Origin: Desmodus rotundus
Lineage: Eukaryota > Chordata > Mammalia > Chiroptera > Phyllostomidae
NCBI RefSeq assembly: GCF_022682495.2
Contig: NC_071392.1
Location: 84,646,797 to 84,710,796, forward strand
Length of the DNA: 64,000 nt
Direction of reading: 5' to 3'
Every line of letters starts with the position of its first letter. Positions within the stretch are counted from its first letter, which is position 1. Below the pieces are notes generated by a model. The model made no database searches, was not told the DNA's origin, and saw only the letters and a list, made by a program, of their open reading frames with translations. Shown here one piece after another: positions 1 through 12,637 of the stretch. The position numbers were made by a program, and so were the translations under genes.

Positions 1-59
1 TGATGTGCAAGGCGCTCTGTGCTGGGTCCTGTCCGAGTGGTTCAAAGTAAATGGAAGGG

Positions 60-260
60 CTGCCTAAAGAACACAGGATTAGTTACTTTTCATTCTGGAC
101 ACTTTAAATACAAAAATTAGAATAGTGTAATGAATCCACACATACCATCACCCAGCTTCAATAAATAGCCACATTTCACTAATCTTGTCTTGCAACTTTC
201 TTTTTCCTAGAATATCCCAGATAGTCCCTCTCATATCATTTTACCCATAAAGATTTCAGT
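60..260 (-). mobile_element. L1 3' fragment, old
   Basis: Sequence typical of old L1M 3' tails: an AT-rich stretch with repeated ACCATCACCCAGCTTCA-like wording and a conserved CACATTTCAC segment. Boundaries and orientation are approximate. Confidence 0.45.
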
Positions 261-904
261 ACCTCATTTCAATGAGTAAGGACTTTAAAAAACCTCAGCG
301 CCGTTATCTTGAACCTTTCTGAGTTAGCAGTCTCCCATATCACCTAATGTTCAACCTGTTTGTATTTCCTCTGTTGTCACCCCGTTCTCTGTGGTACAGT
401 TGGGTTCTCATCAATGTCAGAACAAGCTTCGTACTTCGCATTTGGTGTCTGCCTCTGAAGCCTCGTACGCGACAGCGCCTCCTCCCTTTTGTGGGACTGG
501 TGTGGTTTAGAGCCCAGGCAGGTCTCCATTGCCCCTCGACTTTCTCATGCTCTGGATTTGGCAGGTCGCTTACAGCATGCGGTGTGTGCAGCCGTGTTGG
601 AGTAGGAGACAGAAAGAAAAATCAGTGACACTGATTGTCTTTATTTAAAACTGTGACATTGTAGTCATCATGGGGTTTTTGTATTCATTTTAATTTTTTA
701 AATTTTGTATTAAAATATTTATCTTTATTATGATGTCTTTTTGCCATTCCCTTAAATTTTGCACCCGAGGCGTGTGCCTCGCTCCCCACATTCCAGCCCT
801 GGCCATGAGTTAATTTGTTCCTCTGTCTTACAATCTAGGGGTTAGGTCCAGATTCTAGGCTTCGCTGTTCGAAGCATGGGCGTGGTCCGGCAGCACAGGT
901 TATT

Positions 905-1005
905 TCTGGGGGCTTCTTAGAAATGCAGAATCTCAGGCCCCAGCCCAGACGTGCTGAGTCAGAATCTGCATTTAACCAGACCCCTGGGGTCTGCATGCAC
1001 TTTAA
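905..1005 (+). repeat. MER5-like (hAT-Charlie) fragment
   Basis: Carries the characteristic internal wording TTAGAAATGCAGAATCTCAG and the Pro-box-like CCCCAGCCCAGACGTGCTGA. Ends are eroded. Confidence 0.6.
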
Positions 1006-1264
1006 CATGTGAGGAGCGCCACTCGGGAGGCGTAGTTAGACGCGGGTTGAATGGCTTTGGCAAGAATGCTTCAGGGGCATGTCGATTTCTCCTCGCTGCG
1101 TCCCATCAGGTAGCACACGCGCCTGGCTGTCCTGCTTTGGGGACGTCGAGACTGAGCAGTGGAGTCAGCTCTGGTCAGCCTGATCCACCCGTGAGAAAGT
1201 TAAGAAGGGTGGCTCCTGAGTGTCCACTAGAGCGACGTGGTAAAGAGGAGCAGCAGCCCCAGGC

Positions 1265-1375
1265 GTGGATTTGAACGTTGACTTCACACTCACCAGCTGT
1301 GCGGCCCTGGATGCAGTACTTACCCCGAGTGTTGGTTCTGCCTGCCGACTGGAGGGCACAGCAGCGCCGCCTCCC
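1265..1375 (+). repeat. MIR SINE, diverged
   Basis: Matches the MIR core order: a TTTGAAC start, then CACCAGCTGTGCGGCCCTGG, as in the tRNA-derived core. Confidence 0.5.
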
Positions 1376-1784
1376 TGGGCAGCTGCTCAGGCTTTCCCGC
1401 AGAGAAAGCGCTCCATCGGGGATAGTGCTGCTTTCCCCTCTTATGGCTCTTCCCTCCTTATCAGAGAAAGCGTCACAACAAAGGTGCCATGAACTGGGCC
1501 TTGCAGAGTGAGCATGACAGTGCTCTCTGGCATATTAGTGACTTCAGCGTAGACAGGAAATGGAGATGCTCAGTGTGTCTTTGGAGACTGGAGAAGAATT
1601 GGACTTCATCGTAGAGTTGCATTTTTTTCTCATTGGAAAGTCTGTAGTTTGCACATAAGACAAGAAAGGCAGGCGCCAGCGTGGCGGCCTTAGGAACAGG
1701 GCAAATAAATGGGCAGCTGTGACGTCTCGAGGGCGTGAACGCCGCCTGAGCCTGGTGCGCAGGCAGAGAGGCTGCTGTCGGGCC

Positions 1785-1965
1785 TGGGTCTGCTGCTTAG
1801 TGGCTGTGTGACCTTCATCAAATTACTGAACTTGGAAGGGCGCCTCAGTTTCCTCAGGGGTAACTGGGATACTGAGATCTGGCCAGCAGGTTGGTTTTGG
1901 GTGTCTAGTGCCTGGCCAGTAGTTGACTTCTCGAAAGATGCCAGCTGTTATTATTACTACTGGCC
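1785..1965 (+). repeat. MIR SINE
   Basis: A clear MIR core (GGCTGTGTGACCTTCATCAA and CTCAGTTTCCTCAGGGGTAA) ending in TTATTATTACTAC. Confidence 0.75.
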
Positions 1966-2592
1966 GAGCGGGTGTCTGGTTGAGGGAGAGGAAGGCAGGA
2001 GAACCTGTTTGTGGCCGTGCGGACAGAGGAGAGTTGCCAGGAGAATCGGTTGAAGGAGACGGTGTTCTGTTCCCTTTTAGAGATGTTGGTTTTGAGGCCC
2101 TGGCAGGCTCTCCAGGGGTAATTGTTAGATTCCAGGGGGAAGTTAGGAGGGAGCCACACTTGACCGGACTTGTATTTTTTTTATTTTTATTTTTTGGTAT
2201 AGATCATGGTTTCAGTAATGTCTTGTGCTTTGTTCATCAGTATCTCTGGGATTTGGGACAAAGCGGGAGTTTTACGTGACGTCAGTCCCGAGACGCCCTG
2301 ACTTGGCCGTCAGTGGCCCAGGCCTGGCTGGTTCAGCCACTGCGAGGGTAGTGAGGGGTTTCCCCATCGTGGCTCCTCTTCATTGTGGATTGTGTGACAA
2401 TGTTAAGAAAGCAGTCTGTTTGACTTCTTAGCCGTTTCAAGGTTCATGTCTGTCACTCTGTGCCCAAGTGGATGCTGGATTTTGGGGTGTTAATAGGTAC
2501 TATTTAAAGAAGCTCATTTATGGGCAGTTCAATGACATACATATCTGTCAGCCCCGATTTGATTAGGAATCAGGGAGCCTTTTTCATTTTAG

Positions 2593-2768
2593 AAAGATAT
2601 GTTTTATTTGATTTTATTGATTTGAGAGAGAGAAAGAGAAACCAATTTGTTCTTCCATTTCTTTATACACTCATTGGTTGATTCTTATATGTGCCTGACC
2701 GGGGATTGAACCTGCAACCTTGGCGCATGGGGATGATGCTCTGACCAACTAAGCTGCCTGATCAGGGC
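2593..2768 (-). mobile_element. tRNA-derived bat SINE, old Ves-related
   Basis: Antisense copy: T-rich tail side first, a GAGAGAGAAAGAGAAACC stretch, then the tRNA-like box CGGGGATTGAACCTGCAACC and the head CCTGATCAGGGC. More diverged than the Ves copies further on. Confidence 0.7.
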
Positions 2769-5700
2769 TTTTTTTTTTTTTTTTTCCTTAAGTGCAATGA
2801 AATTTTATTATATTCCCTTTCCTTTCAACTCGTTTGTCAGATTACTTAGAAAACAGGTGTTTGTTATTTTTTAAAAATCTACATTACTTGTTTTGTTTCT
2901 TCCTCATGTTTATTGGTGTGGGGGGTGCTGAGATGGAAGGGCAGGAGATACATTTAAGTTATAGTTTGTTTTGTTGACTTTACATCATTTTTAGTGATAT
3001 TTATATCAATGGTTTTAGCCGCTACCAGCACTGCAGACAGCTTTAGCATCAGCTGTGATTATTCTAACCCCTCGCTAGGCAATAACTGACCTCTCATATA
3101 TTTTGGGTCGTGAACCAACACAAATACTTACCATGGAGTTTGAGCTTATCGGTCAGAAGTTGTCCAGGTCTGCGCTGCATCCTGGAGCCCAAGTGCATTA
3201 TCACTTTGTGCACCCTGTTTGTACAGAACAACTCGCTTGGGTGGGCGGCAACTTGTCTTCTTGAAGAGCTGTTACAGGCCCTATAGATTGGAGTACCTTG
3301 TATGTCATTGACACCCAGTGTGCATTTGTTTGTAGCTGTGTGTGCAAATGTAAAGTGATCAGTAAAACAGACAGAGCTGGGTTTTGATTGCCTAGTAAAG
3401 TTGATGTTTTACAGTAAATGGCAGAAAAGTGTCTGGCATAGAATGTTTAAATTGAGGTGTTGGGTGTGAATGAACGGATGGAAAAAAGAGCAGGAAGTAG
3501 AAGGAGTAGATGGGCCGCGAAAGATTGCCAGTAGAACGCTAAGGAGAGTTACGCAGGGGTAGGAATCATTGCAAAAGCGGCTGGTGGCCTGTAGTGGCAG
3601 CCAGAGCCTCACCTGACGTGGTGCCATCTGGACTTGAACGTGAACCCAGCAGCCCGCGGAGACAGTCCCCAGAGCTCCGCCAACTCACTTGGCTGCTGTG
3701 AGTGTTAGGGTGTTGGAGTAGGCGCAGAAACTGATACTTTTGGGGAAAGCTGAGGCTAGAATAAGAGGGTGAAAACAGGATCATTACGTGTTCTAGGAGG
3801 AGAAAAAGAGTGAGATGTGAAGATAGAGGCTTCCTCCACTTGCAGTTTCCTCCGTGGAAAGAGGGAATAACCTGCAGAATCCACTTCCCCCTCCTTGGCT
3901 GCTGAAAGCTTCTCCAGAACGGACCAAAACGGTTAGCTGGGGTGTATGAGAGGACCCCTCAGGGGATGCCACTTTTCATTAAGTAATTGCCTGTCCTGAA
4001 TTGGAGGGGGAACAAATTGTGCAGAGAAAACCCAAGAAATCAGGAGGTACTAGACATGTCTACAAGTAGTGGCTTTTTCCGCTGAAATACCCCTTAGTCC
4101 AGCGTGGGGCAAACGTCGGTTTACCGTTGTGAGCATGCGAAACACAGTTTACTCTTGTCTTATTATTTTTTAAATTGTTATTTTCCATAAGAAAAACTGT
4201 AAGCCTACTTTTACCTGACCCCGTATAGACTACAATGTTTGGGAACTAATAAGACTGAGAGAAGAGGGGTTTGCATGTCTGTATTTCAGAGGGTAGGAAA
4301 GAAAAGGCAATACATTAGATCTTCATTGTAGCTATTGTTAAATTATTAACTATTATTATCAGTGGAGTTTTCTCATTGCGGGGAGACTGAGTCTTTGGCT
4401 ACTAAGTGCTTTTGAATGAATGAATGAGGAGTGGGGTTGGGTTCAGCTGGGCTTTTTCCTGAGCCCACTCGCAGAGAAGAAAACATCAGTATAGTGCTAA
4501 CTCACGAACTGAGCGGACCGCAGGTGGTGGCGTTTGCCTGTGTACGTGATTAAACCGTGGACAGACCCGTATCTGTCGCATTCTTGTCATTTGGGAAGGC
4601 CCTCAGGGAACAGGGTAGGAGCAGAACATTGAGAGAAAAAGGCCACGCTGAGAATCAGGAGACCTGACTCCCAGGGCTGTCTTTAGTAACTTCCGTCTGA
4701 TCTTGGACGGCTCCCCAGATGGGGCGTCTTCTCAGACGACATCAGTTACTAGTTTCCAGGTGCTGAATGGAGAAGGCACTGCTGAACAGGACCCTGCCCC
4801 ACTGAGCACACCGGACTCCCCGGGGCTTCCGGACTCAGCTTGGAACTATGGGGTGTGTGCCGTGCACGGGTATCTCTTTGCCCAAATGAGAATCACCGAT
4901 GGGAGAGACCGTGGGCCCCTGGGATGCTGTCGTATCACCTGGTTGGTGGGGATCAGCGTGTGCAGAGGGAGGTTGAAAACGTGGGACAAGACAACTCTTA
5001 AGGACTCTTCCAACCTTAACACTCGAGGTTTTCAGGAAGTAGGACTTGGGCTTGGGTACCTTCGATGCAGGCATTTTACTTGCCTGGCTGCAGGAGGGCT
5101 TTTATATTTCAACAGGGCGTTACACAGAGACAGTGAACGCAGGGATTCGAGACCTGGACGTTGCGGTCGACATTAAGGAAGCCGTGGTTAACAGCGGGCA
5201 AATTCATTATCTGGGGGAAGTCACAGATTTCGTGCAGTAAGCAGGTTAAAACATATTTTGGCAAAGGCCCACGGGGAGGATTGACTTTACAGAGACGTGA
5301 GATACTGCAGCTCCTTTTGTATTGGCTCACTCCTCAGAGTAGCAGTTTTTACTAGATTTTTCATTTCAGTGCTGAGCCATTCACTCTTGTTAACCAAGGA
5401 TAAGACTTCTTCCTCCCTCCCTCCCTCTCTCTCTCCCTCCCTTCCTATTTTAGCAAATTTAGTCTTGGGGAAATCCTCTTGGCTTGCTTTACATTATTAA
5501 AAGTGTTGATTTTTTTGCCTTGCTGAACAGACCACCAACTGAAGAAACCCACTCAGAGACACCATTTGACCTCAAAGCCCGGACCACAGGGGCGGTGCAC
5601 TTGCCACTCGTGCAGAGGGAAGCCGTGCCCTGTCCTGTGCGATGACGGCAGACATTGTTAGCTCGGTTTTTCTGTTGCTGAACTTCCACCACTAGCAACA

Positions 5701-7112
5701 GAGACGGTGGCGATTTAATGCCAGTGACGGCCCGGCGGCCCCTGTTCTCTCTCTCTTATGTGTGCTAAGGGGCACTGAGATGAGGGGCCGGCCCTTACTG
5801 CACAGTGATCAAGGGGCTTCTTCCCGGCCCTCTGTACTTTCAGGACATTAGGGCAGATCTCCAGGCCCTCGCGCTTGGGACCGATAAGAAGGTCCAAATT
5901 TCTTAAGTAGCGGGTGGCACATGATGGGGAGGCCTGGGGAACGAGAAGAGAGATCATCCTCAGGTTGCTGGAAAGGCCAGGCCAGAAGGCCCTAAAATCC
6001 TCATCAGAACCGTTCACATTTTTCCTGTTCTCTTAGAGTCTCTAACCTCTCACACTGCCCTTTTTCTCCCAGCCACACAGGCCTTCTTTAGGTCCAGAAC
6101 ACCAAGCTTTCTTCCTTATCAGGCAGCATCTCCCCCGCGTGGTCACGTCTTTCTCTTGGGCAGACGAGGCCGGCACTTCCCGTGCCTGCAGGGCCGTGCT
6201 GCCCAAATCATTGTCTGTGTGGGTGGGGAGTCGGGCGTATGGGAGGTGGGCGATGTTAATTTGAAAAAGCTCTCCCTCTCTGCACGCAAGAGGATCCCTT
6301 CTCTGAGCTTCATTTTCGTCATTGCTTCCATTGCCACCCCACCCCCACTGGTACAGGGGCCACCGCCCCTGGTAATGTAATGATGAATTATTCTGGAGAG
6401 CTTGGATGGGTTGAAGTAATTGCTGTAAGTATCGAAACTTGAAATCTGTTTCACGCGAAGCAAAACTGTGTTTGCATACGTAAGGGAAAAGCTGGTGGTA
6501 GAAACCGTACGATTTGCCTCTGGCCTGTAGCGGGAAGTACTGTTTTTAGGGAAGCAGGATGGATCGATGGGATTTTTCTCTCCGTGGGAAGTCGTTATTG
6601 AAGTAAGAACTTACCTCATTTTGCAGTCCTACAGCAATAAATAAAACATTTACGGCTTAGAATGAATTGGGAGCATCTCATTTCCTGTGGTAGCGGGCAC
6701 TTTCACATTCTTTTAAAGCCTTGGGCTGGGTGACATCAGATTTTTTTTTTTTTTTCATTTTATAATCCAGAAGCTTCTCGTTTCCTTCTGTCAAAGAAAA
6801 CCTGCACTTCATCCTGAGCACACCTTCGGAGGCCCTTTTTGATATGATTCCATCTTGCAGCACCTTGTTCAGATTGCGTTTAGTGTCAGTTCTCCCGGGA
6901 GGCAATGCGGTGTCGTGGAGAGAACACGGGCTTGCAATGGATACACACTGGTTGTGTGTCTGTGTGTGAGAGACAGGGTTTTAGCTCACATTCAGACTCT
7001 TGACCGTTAGCACTCCGGGATTTCTCCGATGGCCAGTCCCAGCCACTGGGACGCTTCTTGTGGTTCCTCACTTAGCTTGTTTAGAGGGTACTAGTTCTGT
7101 TACCTCCCTCCA

Positions 7113-7114
<2 letters not shown>

Positions 7115-7162
<48 letters not shown>
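7115..7162. repeat. CA dinucleotide microsatellite, about 24 units
   Basis: An uninterrupted AC/CA run of about 48 bases; a likely length-polymorphic locus. Confidence 0.97.
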
Positions 7163-7165
<3 letters not shown>

Positions 7166-7899
7166 CCTCTTGGCTCTAGTAACACGCCCATGATGTTGGA
7201 AGTTGTTATCCTCTCCTGTACTCACCAGAGTGATTCTTCCTCTTGCCTTGCCTTTGGGGGTCGTCCCACTGAAAGACCGGCCCCGCCAATCTCTATGTTC
7301 AAGGACACCAAATACTCACACAAACAACCACCTTCAGCCTTTCTTGCAGTGAGTCTGTCTCTCCTGTTCAAACATTTGCTACTTCCTTTCACACAGGTAT
7401 TCACTGAGGACCTTCTATCTGTAACAGTCTGTGCTCTGGAAGAGAAAATGGTGACTTCTCCATCACTTGAGACAGTTACAGTCAAGGGAGAAAGCTGACA
7501 CTCGGTTTTGTGTGCCGCGGGGAAAGGACACGGGTGGTATGTGTTGGGCCTTCTATTTCTTGAAGGCAGAGGGGATAAAACGATCAGATCCTTGGAGGGG
7601 CAAATCACTGTGACTTTCAGAACCAGCAGAACGTGCAGTTTGTCGAGTGTAGAGGCAGCGTCGGGATGCTGGGAGAGCAGGAAAATGGTGCTTAGCCTGC
7701 TCCTCCCTTGGCCACTGCGTTTCTCCTCGGCTTTCAGATGAGGCGCAGTCTCAGTCTACTTGAGCCTCCGCTGGCGTTTCCTGCCCGCACACCCCGCAGC
7801 TCTTTCCAACGCTCCTGCTCCTCCGCCCGCAGGGTCACCTTCCCCACGCCCCTCCCTCCTATCTCTGCGGTGTGTGTATTCGGCACCTGCACGGCACGG

Positions 7900-8500
7900 C
7901 AGACTACTGTTCCAGATGTGTGTCTGGCTGGACACCCGCCTGGGGTCTCCTCGCGGTCGCATGCCCACAGATCCAGTTCCTCCTGCCCCGCACCTCCTCC
8001 TGCCTGTCATCTCTGCAAACAGCGCCCGCCGCTGTCACGTGGCCACCGCAGAACTTCGGGTGCTGTCTTTGACCCCGCCCTTTCCATTCCTTCCCGCAAG
8101 CCAGCCCTCACGTTTACTCCTGAGTATCTGCTGAGTCTGTCCTCTTCCCTCGGTCCCCGCTGCTGCCGGGGTCCCGGTGCCCGTCGTCGTCGCTGCCATC
8201 ACTGACCTGCAGTTCCTAAAGGGCCCTGCCTGGTCTCCCACGGTTCAGTCTTCCTGTGGCCAGTGCCGCCTTCCGCCTGCACCCAGAAAGATCCTTCTAA
8301 AATGGAAAGGGGGTTTCTACATCTGTTCTGTTCTCTTTAAAACCTTTTAATGGCCATTAGGGTAAAATCCAGGATTTTTAAATAGCTTAAAAGGCCCTTG
8401 GCGACCCGACCCACCTGTGCAGGACTCCTCAGACCTCCTCTGCTGCTGCCCCTGCCGTGGCGGCCACCTCCAGCTGTCCCCACCCGCCTCAGGCTCCTGT
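7900..8500 (-). repeat. L2-like ancient LINE fragment
   Basis: The stretch near 8300-8410 reads as the antisense of the L2 segment with wording such as AAAACCTTTTAATGGCCATT and GGGTAAAATCCAGGATTTTT. The 5' half is less certain. Confidence 0.5.
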
Positions 8501-8537
8501 GTCCATCACCTTCCAGCACTTGCAGGCTTCCCGCACC

Positions 8538-8667
8538 GGGACCGGGGATTGTACACATTCGGACCAGGGCTCGAACTTGCAACCCAGACATGGGCCCTGA
8601 TGGGGAATTGAACCCTCAACCTTCCAGTTATGGGATAGTGCTCAGCCAACTGAGCCACACTGGGCGA
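8538..8667 (-). repeat. tRNA-derived SINE relic
   Basis: Antisense tRNA-like boxes are visible (GGGGAATTGAACCCTCAACC and CAGCCAACTGAGCCACACTG). The A-rich tail side is missing, so the copy is truncated. Confidence 0.6.
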
Positions 8668-9156
8668 GGAGGAAGTTCTCTTTTGAAATAGTTTGCAGAG
8701 CTTGCTATAGACCATCAGAATACCTTAATGGGAGAACTCTTTTTTTCTTTGAGATGTTTGATTTTTAGAAACAGCTTGGTTCACAGAGTACGACCAAGAT
8801 GGTTAACACCATTTTCGATATTTAATAAAAGTATGATTACAATGAGATTTTCCTTTGTAGTATCTAAATTGATACATATTCTGTCTTTCTCACAAGTTGT
8901 ACTGACAGCATATTCCTTTTGACACATTAACATTCAGGAAACTATCAAAAAATCTCGATTTTTGAATAGCACTCTGATAAAATCAAGCAGTGTTAGTAAG
9001 CTCAAGAGAGATGTCTTTAATAATATTCGTAATCACCAATGGACCATCAAAATTTTCCTTCTAGCAAAGAAGAATTTAGGAAAATATGATCCAAGGTGCT
9101 ACCCCATATTCTTACACAAATTTGGGGCTCTTCTCTTTCTAGGCCACAGGAGTCAC

Positions 9157-9213
9157 GGCCAAAAGCAGATGGTTGGTTGTTTTAATTTCTTTTAGTTCGA
9201 CCTTAAATATCAA
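9157..9213 (+). repeat. 57-bp direct repeat, copy 1
   Basis: 52 of 57 bases match 10161-10217, including a shared run TTGTTTTAATTTCTTTTAGT. The interval between the copies is GC-rich while both flanks are AT-rich. Confidence 0.9.
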
Positions 9214-10160
9214 CGTGGCTGAAACACAGTGCGGAAGGCGGTCCCACTTTGACGCAGAGGAGCCTGGCGCCTCCAGGGGCCTGTTCCTCGTAGAAGGGAG
9301 GAGCCGGCAGGGGGAGAGGACAGGGGGGTAGAGACGGGCACTCTGTCTACAGAAGCACAGAGGACGTGCACAGCATAATCCTCAGGATGTGTTTATAGGC
9401 ACGAGACGGGGGGCACAGGCTGATGCCTGAACTAGAAAAAACATTCAAGCGAGCCGTCGAGGGGAGCAGCCGGGCAGGGCTGGAGGCGGTGGAACCCAGG
9501 CTGGTGGGGAAGCTGGACGGGGGCTCCAGTGCACGGGGACCGGGGACCGGCCACAGTGGCCTCGTTGTGGTCCGAGACCCAGCGTTGCTGAGGGCTCAGT
9601 GCATTCCCTCGTCATTGTGTAGAAGGGTATGGATGGGAGGTATGGAGGCAGCTGTGGAGGGTTGTGGACATGTCGGTTATTTTAAACTATTTCACTAGTT
9701 TGTACCCTGAACTTACCTCATCCTGTGTGTGTGTATTTGTTGATGCTAGAATGATGGAGAGGGGTGGGGGTGGGGAGAGGGATGCGCGGCTCTCTGTGAA
9801 TCCTGGGTGAGGGAGGAGAGAGGAGCTTGTACAGCCGACTCCCACTTGCCACAGGGTGGTCGTGCAGCGATGTCACTCAGGCACGTGGGCACTGAGCCTG
9901 GCAGGAAAGGCCTTGTGAGCTGGGCCTCACAAGGGCCTGGTGGCCGTGATGTCTTTGTCACAGTACAGCATGCACTTTGGAGGAATTGGTGTCATTATGG
10001 TTTTCCTGGCACCTTGGTCTTCACTGGCAACCTGGGCGGCATTGGCACGTGCCCCGGGAGAGGGTTTTCTGGTGGAAGCCGCCGTGCGGTGGGATCTGAG
10101 GCTGCTTCTCCAGCCTGGCTGTGGAGGAGAAATCACTGAGCAGCCTTAGACGACACCTGT

Positions 10161-10217
10161 GGCCAAAATCGAATGATTGGTTGTTTTAATTTCTTTTAGT
10201 TCAACCTTAAATATCAA
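10161..10217 (+). repeat. 57-bp direct repeat, copy 2
   Basis: Partner of 9157-9213 at an offset of 1004 bases. Continues into AT-rich DNA that does not resemble what follows copy 1. Confidence 0.9.
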
Positions 10218-10374
10218 AATTCAGTTTAAATCTCTATAAAGCTGCAAAATACAAGGACAACGATTTTATGAAAAAGTTCTAGAAAGGGAATTTAAATGAA
10301 ATGCCTATTTCTCCTTTAAATTCTTTTCTGTAAATTATATGTTAGTCATCCTTTCTGGGTACTAGTTTTCTTTT

Positions 10375-11800
10375 TTGGGGGGGTGGTATTTATTTTTATT
10401 TTGTTTTATTGTAACATTTTTTAAATTGTTGTTCAAGTACAGTTTTCTGCCTTCCCCCCACCCCAGCCCTCCCTACATCCTTCCCCTGTTTCCACCCCCC
10501 CCCTTGTTATTGTCCATGTGTCCTTTATAATTGTTCCTATAAACCCTTCACCCTTTTCCCCCATTACCTCCTCCCTTCACCCCTCTGGTCACTGTCAGCC
10601 TGTTCTCAATTTCAGAGTCTTTGGTTATATTTTGCTTGCTCGTTCGTTTTGTTGATTAGGTTCCTGTTAAAGGTGAGATCATATGGTATTTGTCTTTCAC
10701 CGCCTGGCTTATTTCACTTAACATAATGCTTTCCAGTTCCATCCATGCTGTTGCAAAGGGTAGGAGCTCCCTCTTTCTTTCTGCTGCATAGAATACCGCT
10801 GTGTAAATGTACCATAGTTTTTTTATCCATTCATTTACTGATAGCCTGGGTACTTAGCCTGGGTACTTAGGTTGCCTCCAGCACTTGGCTACTGTAAATT
10901 GTGCTGCTGTGAACATTGGGGTACATAGGTTCTTTTGGATCGGTATTTCAGGGCTGTTAGGATATAATCCTAGCAGCAGAATTGCTGGGTCAAAAGGCAG
11001 TTCCATTTTTAGTTTTCTGAGGAAATTCCATACTGTTTTCCACAGTGATTGCACCAGTCTGCATTCCCACCAACAGTGCTCTTAGGGGTTCCCTTTTCTT
11101 CACATCCTCTCCAACCCTTGTTGTTTGTTGCTTTGTTTACCCAGGCCAGTCAGCTGCAAGGACTGGCTGGGACCACTGAGCACCAACCGCTGCCCTCGGT
11201 GGAGGATCAGCTGTGCAGGGGCAGGGTGGTGGCGCTCCTGCATGGTCTGCAGCTGTGCACTGGGTGCGCTGGCCCTGGGGTTTTCCAGGTGGCGCAGGCC
11301 CAGGTCAGCCCCAACCTGTGTTTTTTGTTTAGTTTTTTTTTTTTTTAGATTCAGTTGTTAGTAGTTGTGGATTTCTTGCCATTTTAATGTTCATAGTTTT
11401 GATCTTCTTTTCTTAAATAAGTCCCTTCAACATTTCATGTAATAAGGGCTTGGTGATGATGAACTCCTGTAGTTTTACTTTGGGAAGCACTTCATCTGCC
11501 CCTCAATTCTAAATGGTAGCTTTGCTGGATACAGTAATCTTGGTTGTAGGCCCTTGCTTTTTGCTTTTCGCTTTTCATCACTTTTAATACTTCTTGCCAG
11601 TCCCTTCTGGCCTGCATCAGCTGACAGTCTAATGGGAACTCCTTTGTAGGTAACTCTCTGCTTTTCTCTTGCTACTTTTAATATTCTCTTTATCTTTAAC
11701 CTTTGGCGTTATAATTATGATGTGTCTTGTGTGGGATACTCTGTGCTTCCTGGACTTGTATGTCTATTTCCCGAAAGGCAAAATTTTGCCACATGCCACA
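10375..11800 (-). mobile_element. L1 element with large internal deletion, or two adjacent L1 pieces
   Basis: On the minus strand, bases 11054-10854 translate to a C-terminal ORF2 segment ([20 protein letters not shown]) followed by the 3' UTR to about 10375. Upstream, 11320-11800 resembles L1 5' UTR or ORF1-side sequence, with a GC-rich block at 11140-11320 between them. The bulk of ORF2 is absent. Confidence 0.75.
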
Positions 11801-11959
11801 ATTTTCCCTTTAGTGAATAAGCAGATGTCCGACACTGACACAAAAAATAAGGGATTCAGATAAAACAGCAGCAGAAGCAACTGAACATGGAATTTGTTTC
11901 TGGGGAATGATCTGGGCAATTCCCACTGGGTCAGAAACACGCAGGGTGGGTGCATTGCC

Positions 11960-12420
11960 TTTCTATCACTGCCCTAGTGACTTAGCACCACACAGGTTTG
12001 TTATCTTACCTTCTGTGGGGTGGAAGTGCAGCGCGGTTTTGCTGGGCTGAAATCCAGGTGTCGGCAAGGCGCTCCTTTTCGAGGTTGTCGGGAAGAGCCC
12101 ATGTCCTTGCCTTTCCAGCCTCCAGGAGGTCCCCCGGGTCCTGATCTCCATCTTCAAAGCCAGAGGGTTGCCTCTCTCAGACCACCCATCCTCCATAATC
12201 AGATTTGCCCCTCGTCACAGCCAGGAGAGTTTCTCTGCTTCTGAAGACCCTGGTGATTAAATTCGGCGGCCTTCACAGTGCACCGGAATCTGCCTGTCTC
12301 CAGGTGCCACACTTACTGCCATCTGTGTCGCTGCAGAGCCTCCGGTCCTGGGGGTTCGGATGTGGCCATTTCAGGGGGCGTTATTCTACCTGCTGTTATA
12401 TGGAAGTCATTAACACCGTA
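11960..12420 (-). repeat. Ancient MaLR-like LTR relic
   Basis: Wording such as GCTGGGCTGAAATCCAGGTG and CCATCTTCAAAGCC, ending in a GGGGGCGTTATTCTACCTGC-type edge, fits old mammalian LTRs of the MaLR group. Family assigned from memory. Confidence 0.4.
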
Positions 12421-12597
12421 TTTCATTCAGAGGAAGTGTTTTTCAGACACCCTAATAATTGGTCATAGGTCTTCAAGAAACTTCCACTCGGGATTTTTAT
12501 AGGGAAGAGTTGTACATATTTATAAAAAGCGCTACTTTGCTTGGTTTTTAACCTGCCTGCTAAAGCTAACATTCATTCTCTTTGTTTTCTCCGACAG

Positions 12598-12637
12598 TGA
12601 CAACCTGCTGAGGAGAGCGGCCTGTCAGGAAGCTCAG
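12598..12637 (+). CDS. AGK: AGK exon, residues 34 (split)-47
   Basis: Acceptor CCGACAG before 12598, donor GTAGTG at 12638. The first base completes a split cysteine codon, then [13 protein letters not shown] follows. The segment lies just after the membrane anchor and leads into the kinase domain. The 40-nt length keeps phase 2-in, 0-out, exactly matching the next exon. Confidence 0.93.

Larger units (their letters stand above)
1..12597 (+). other. AGK: AGK intron upstream of the first visible coding exon (partial)
   Basis: No exon encoding the AGK start and N-terminal anchor could be found here, so the whole stretch is read as intron. It contains an L1 3' fragment, a MER5-like fragment, two MIR copies, an old tRNA-SINE, a CA microsatellite, an L2-like stretch, a second SINE relic, a 57-bp direct repeat pair, a rearranged L1 and an LTR-like relic (listed separately). 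In 2790-7080 and 11810-11950 I see no recognisable element beyond short T or CT runs (for example the CCCT-rich run near 5410-5450 and the T run near 6741-6755). The short ORFs here look like chance. Confidence 0.8.

Noticed and set aside
10854..11054. Open frame with strong L1 ORF2 similarity
   Set aside because: A remnant of a dead transposon, listed as part of the L1 and not as a gene.
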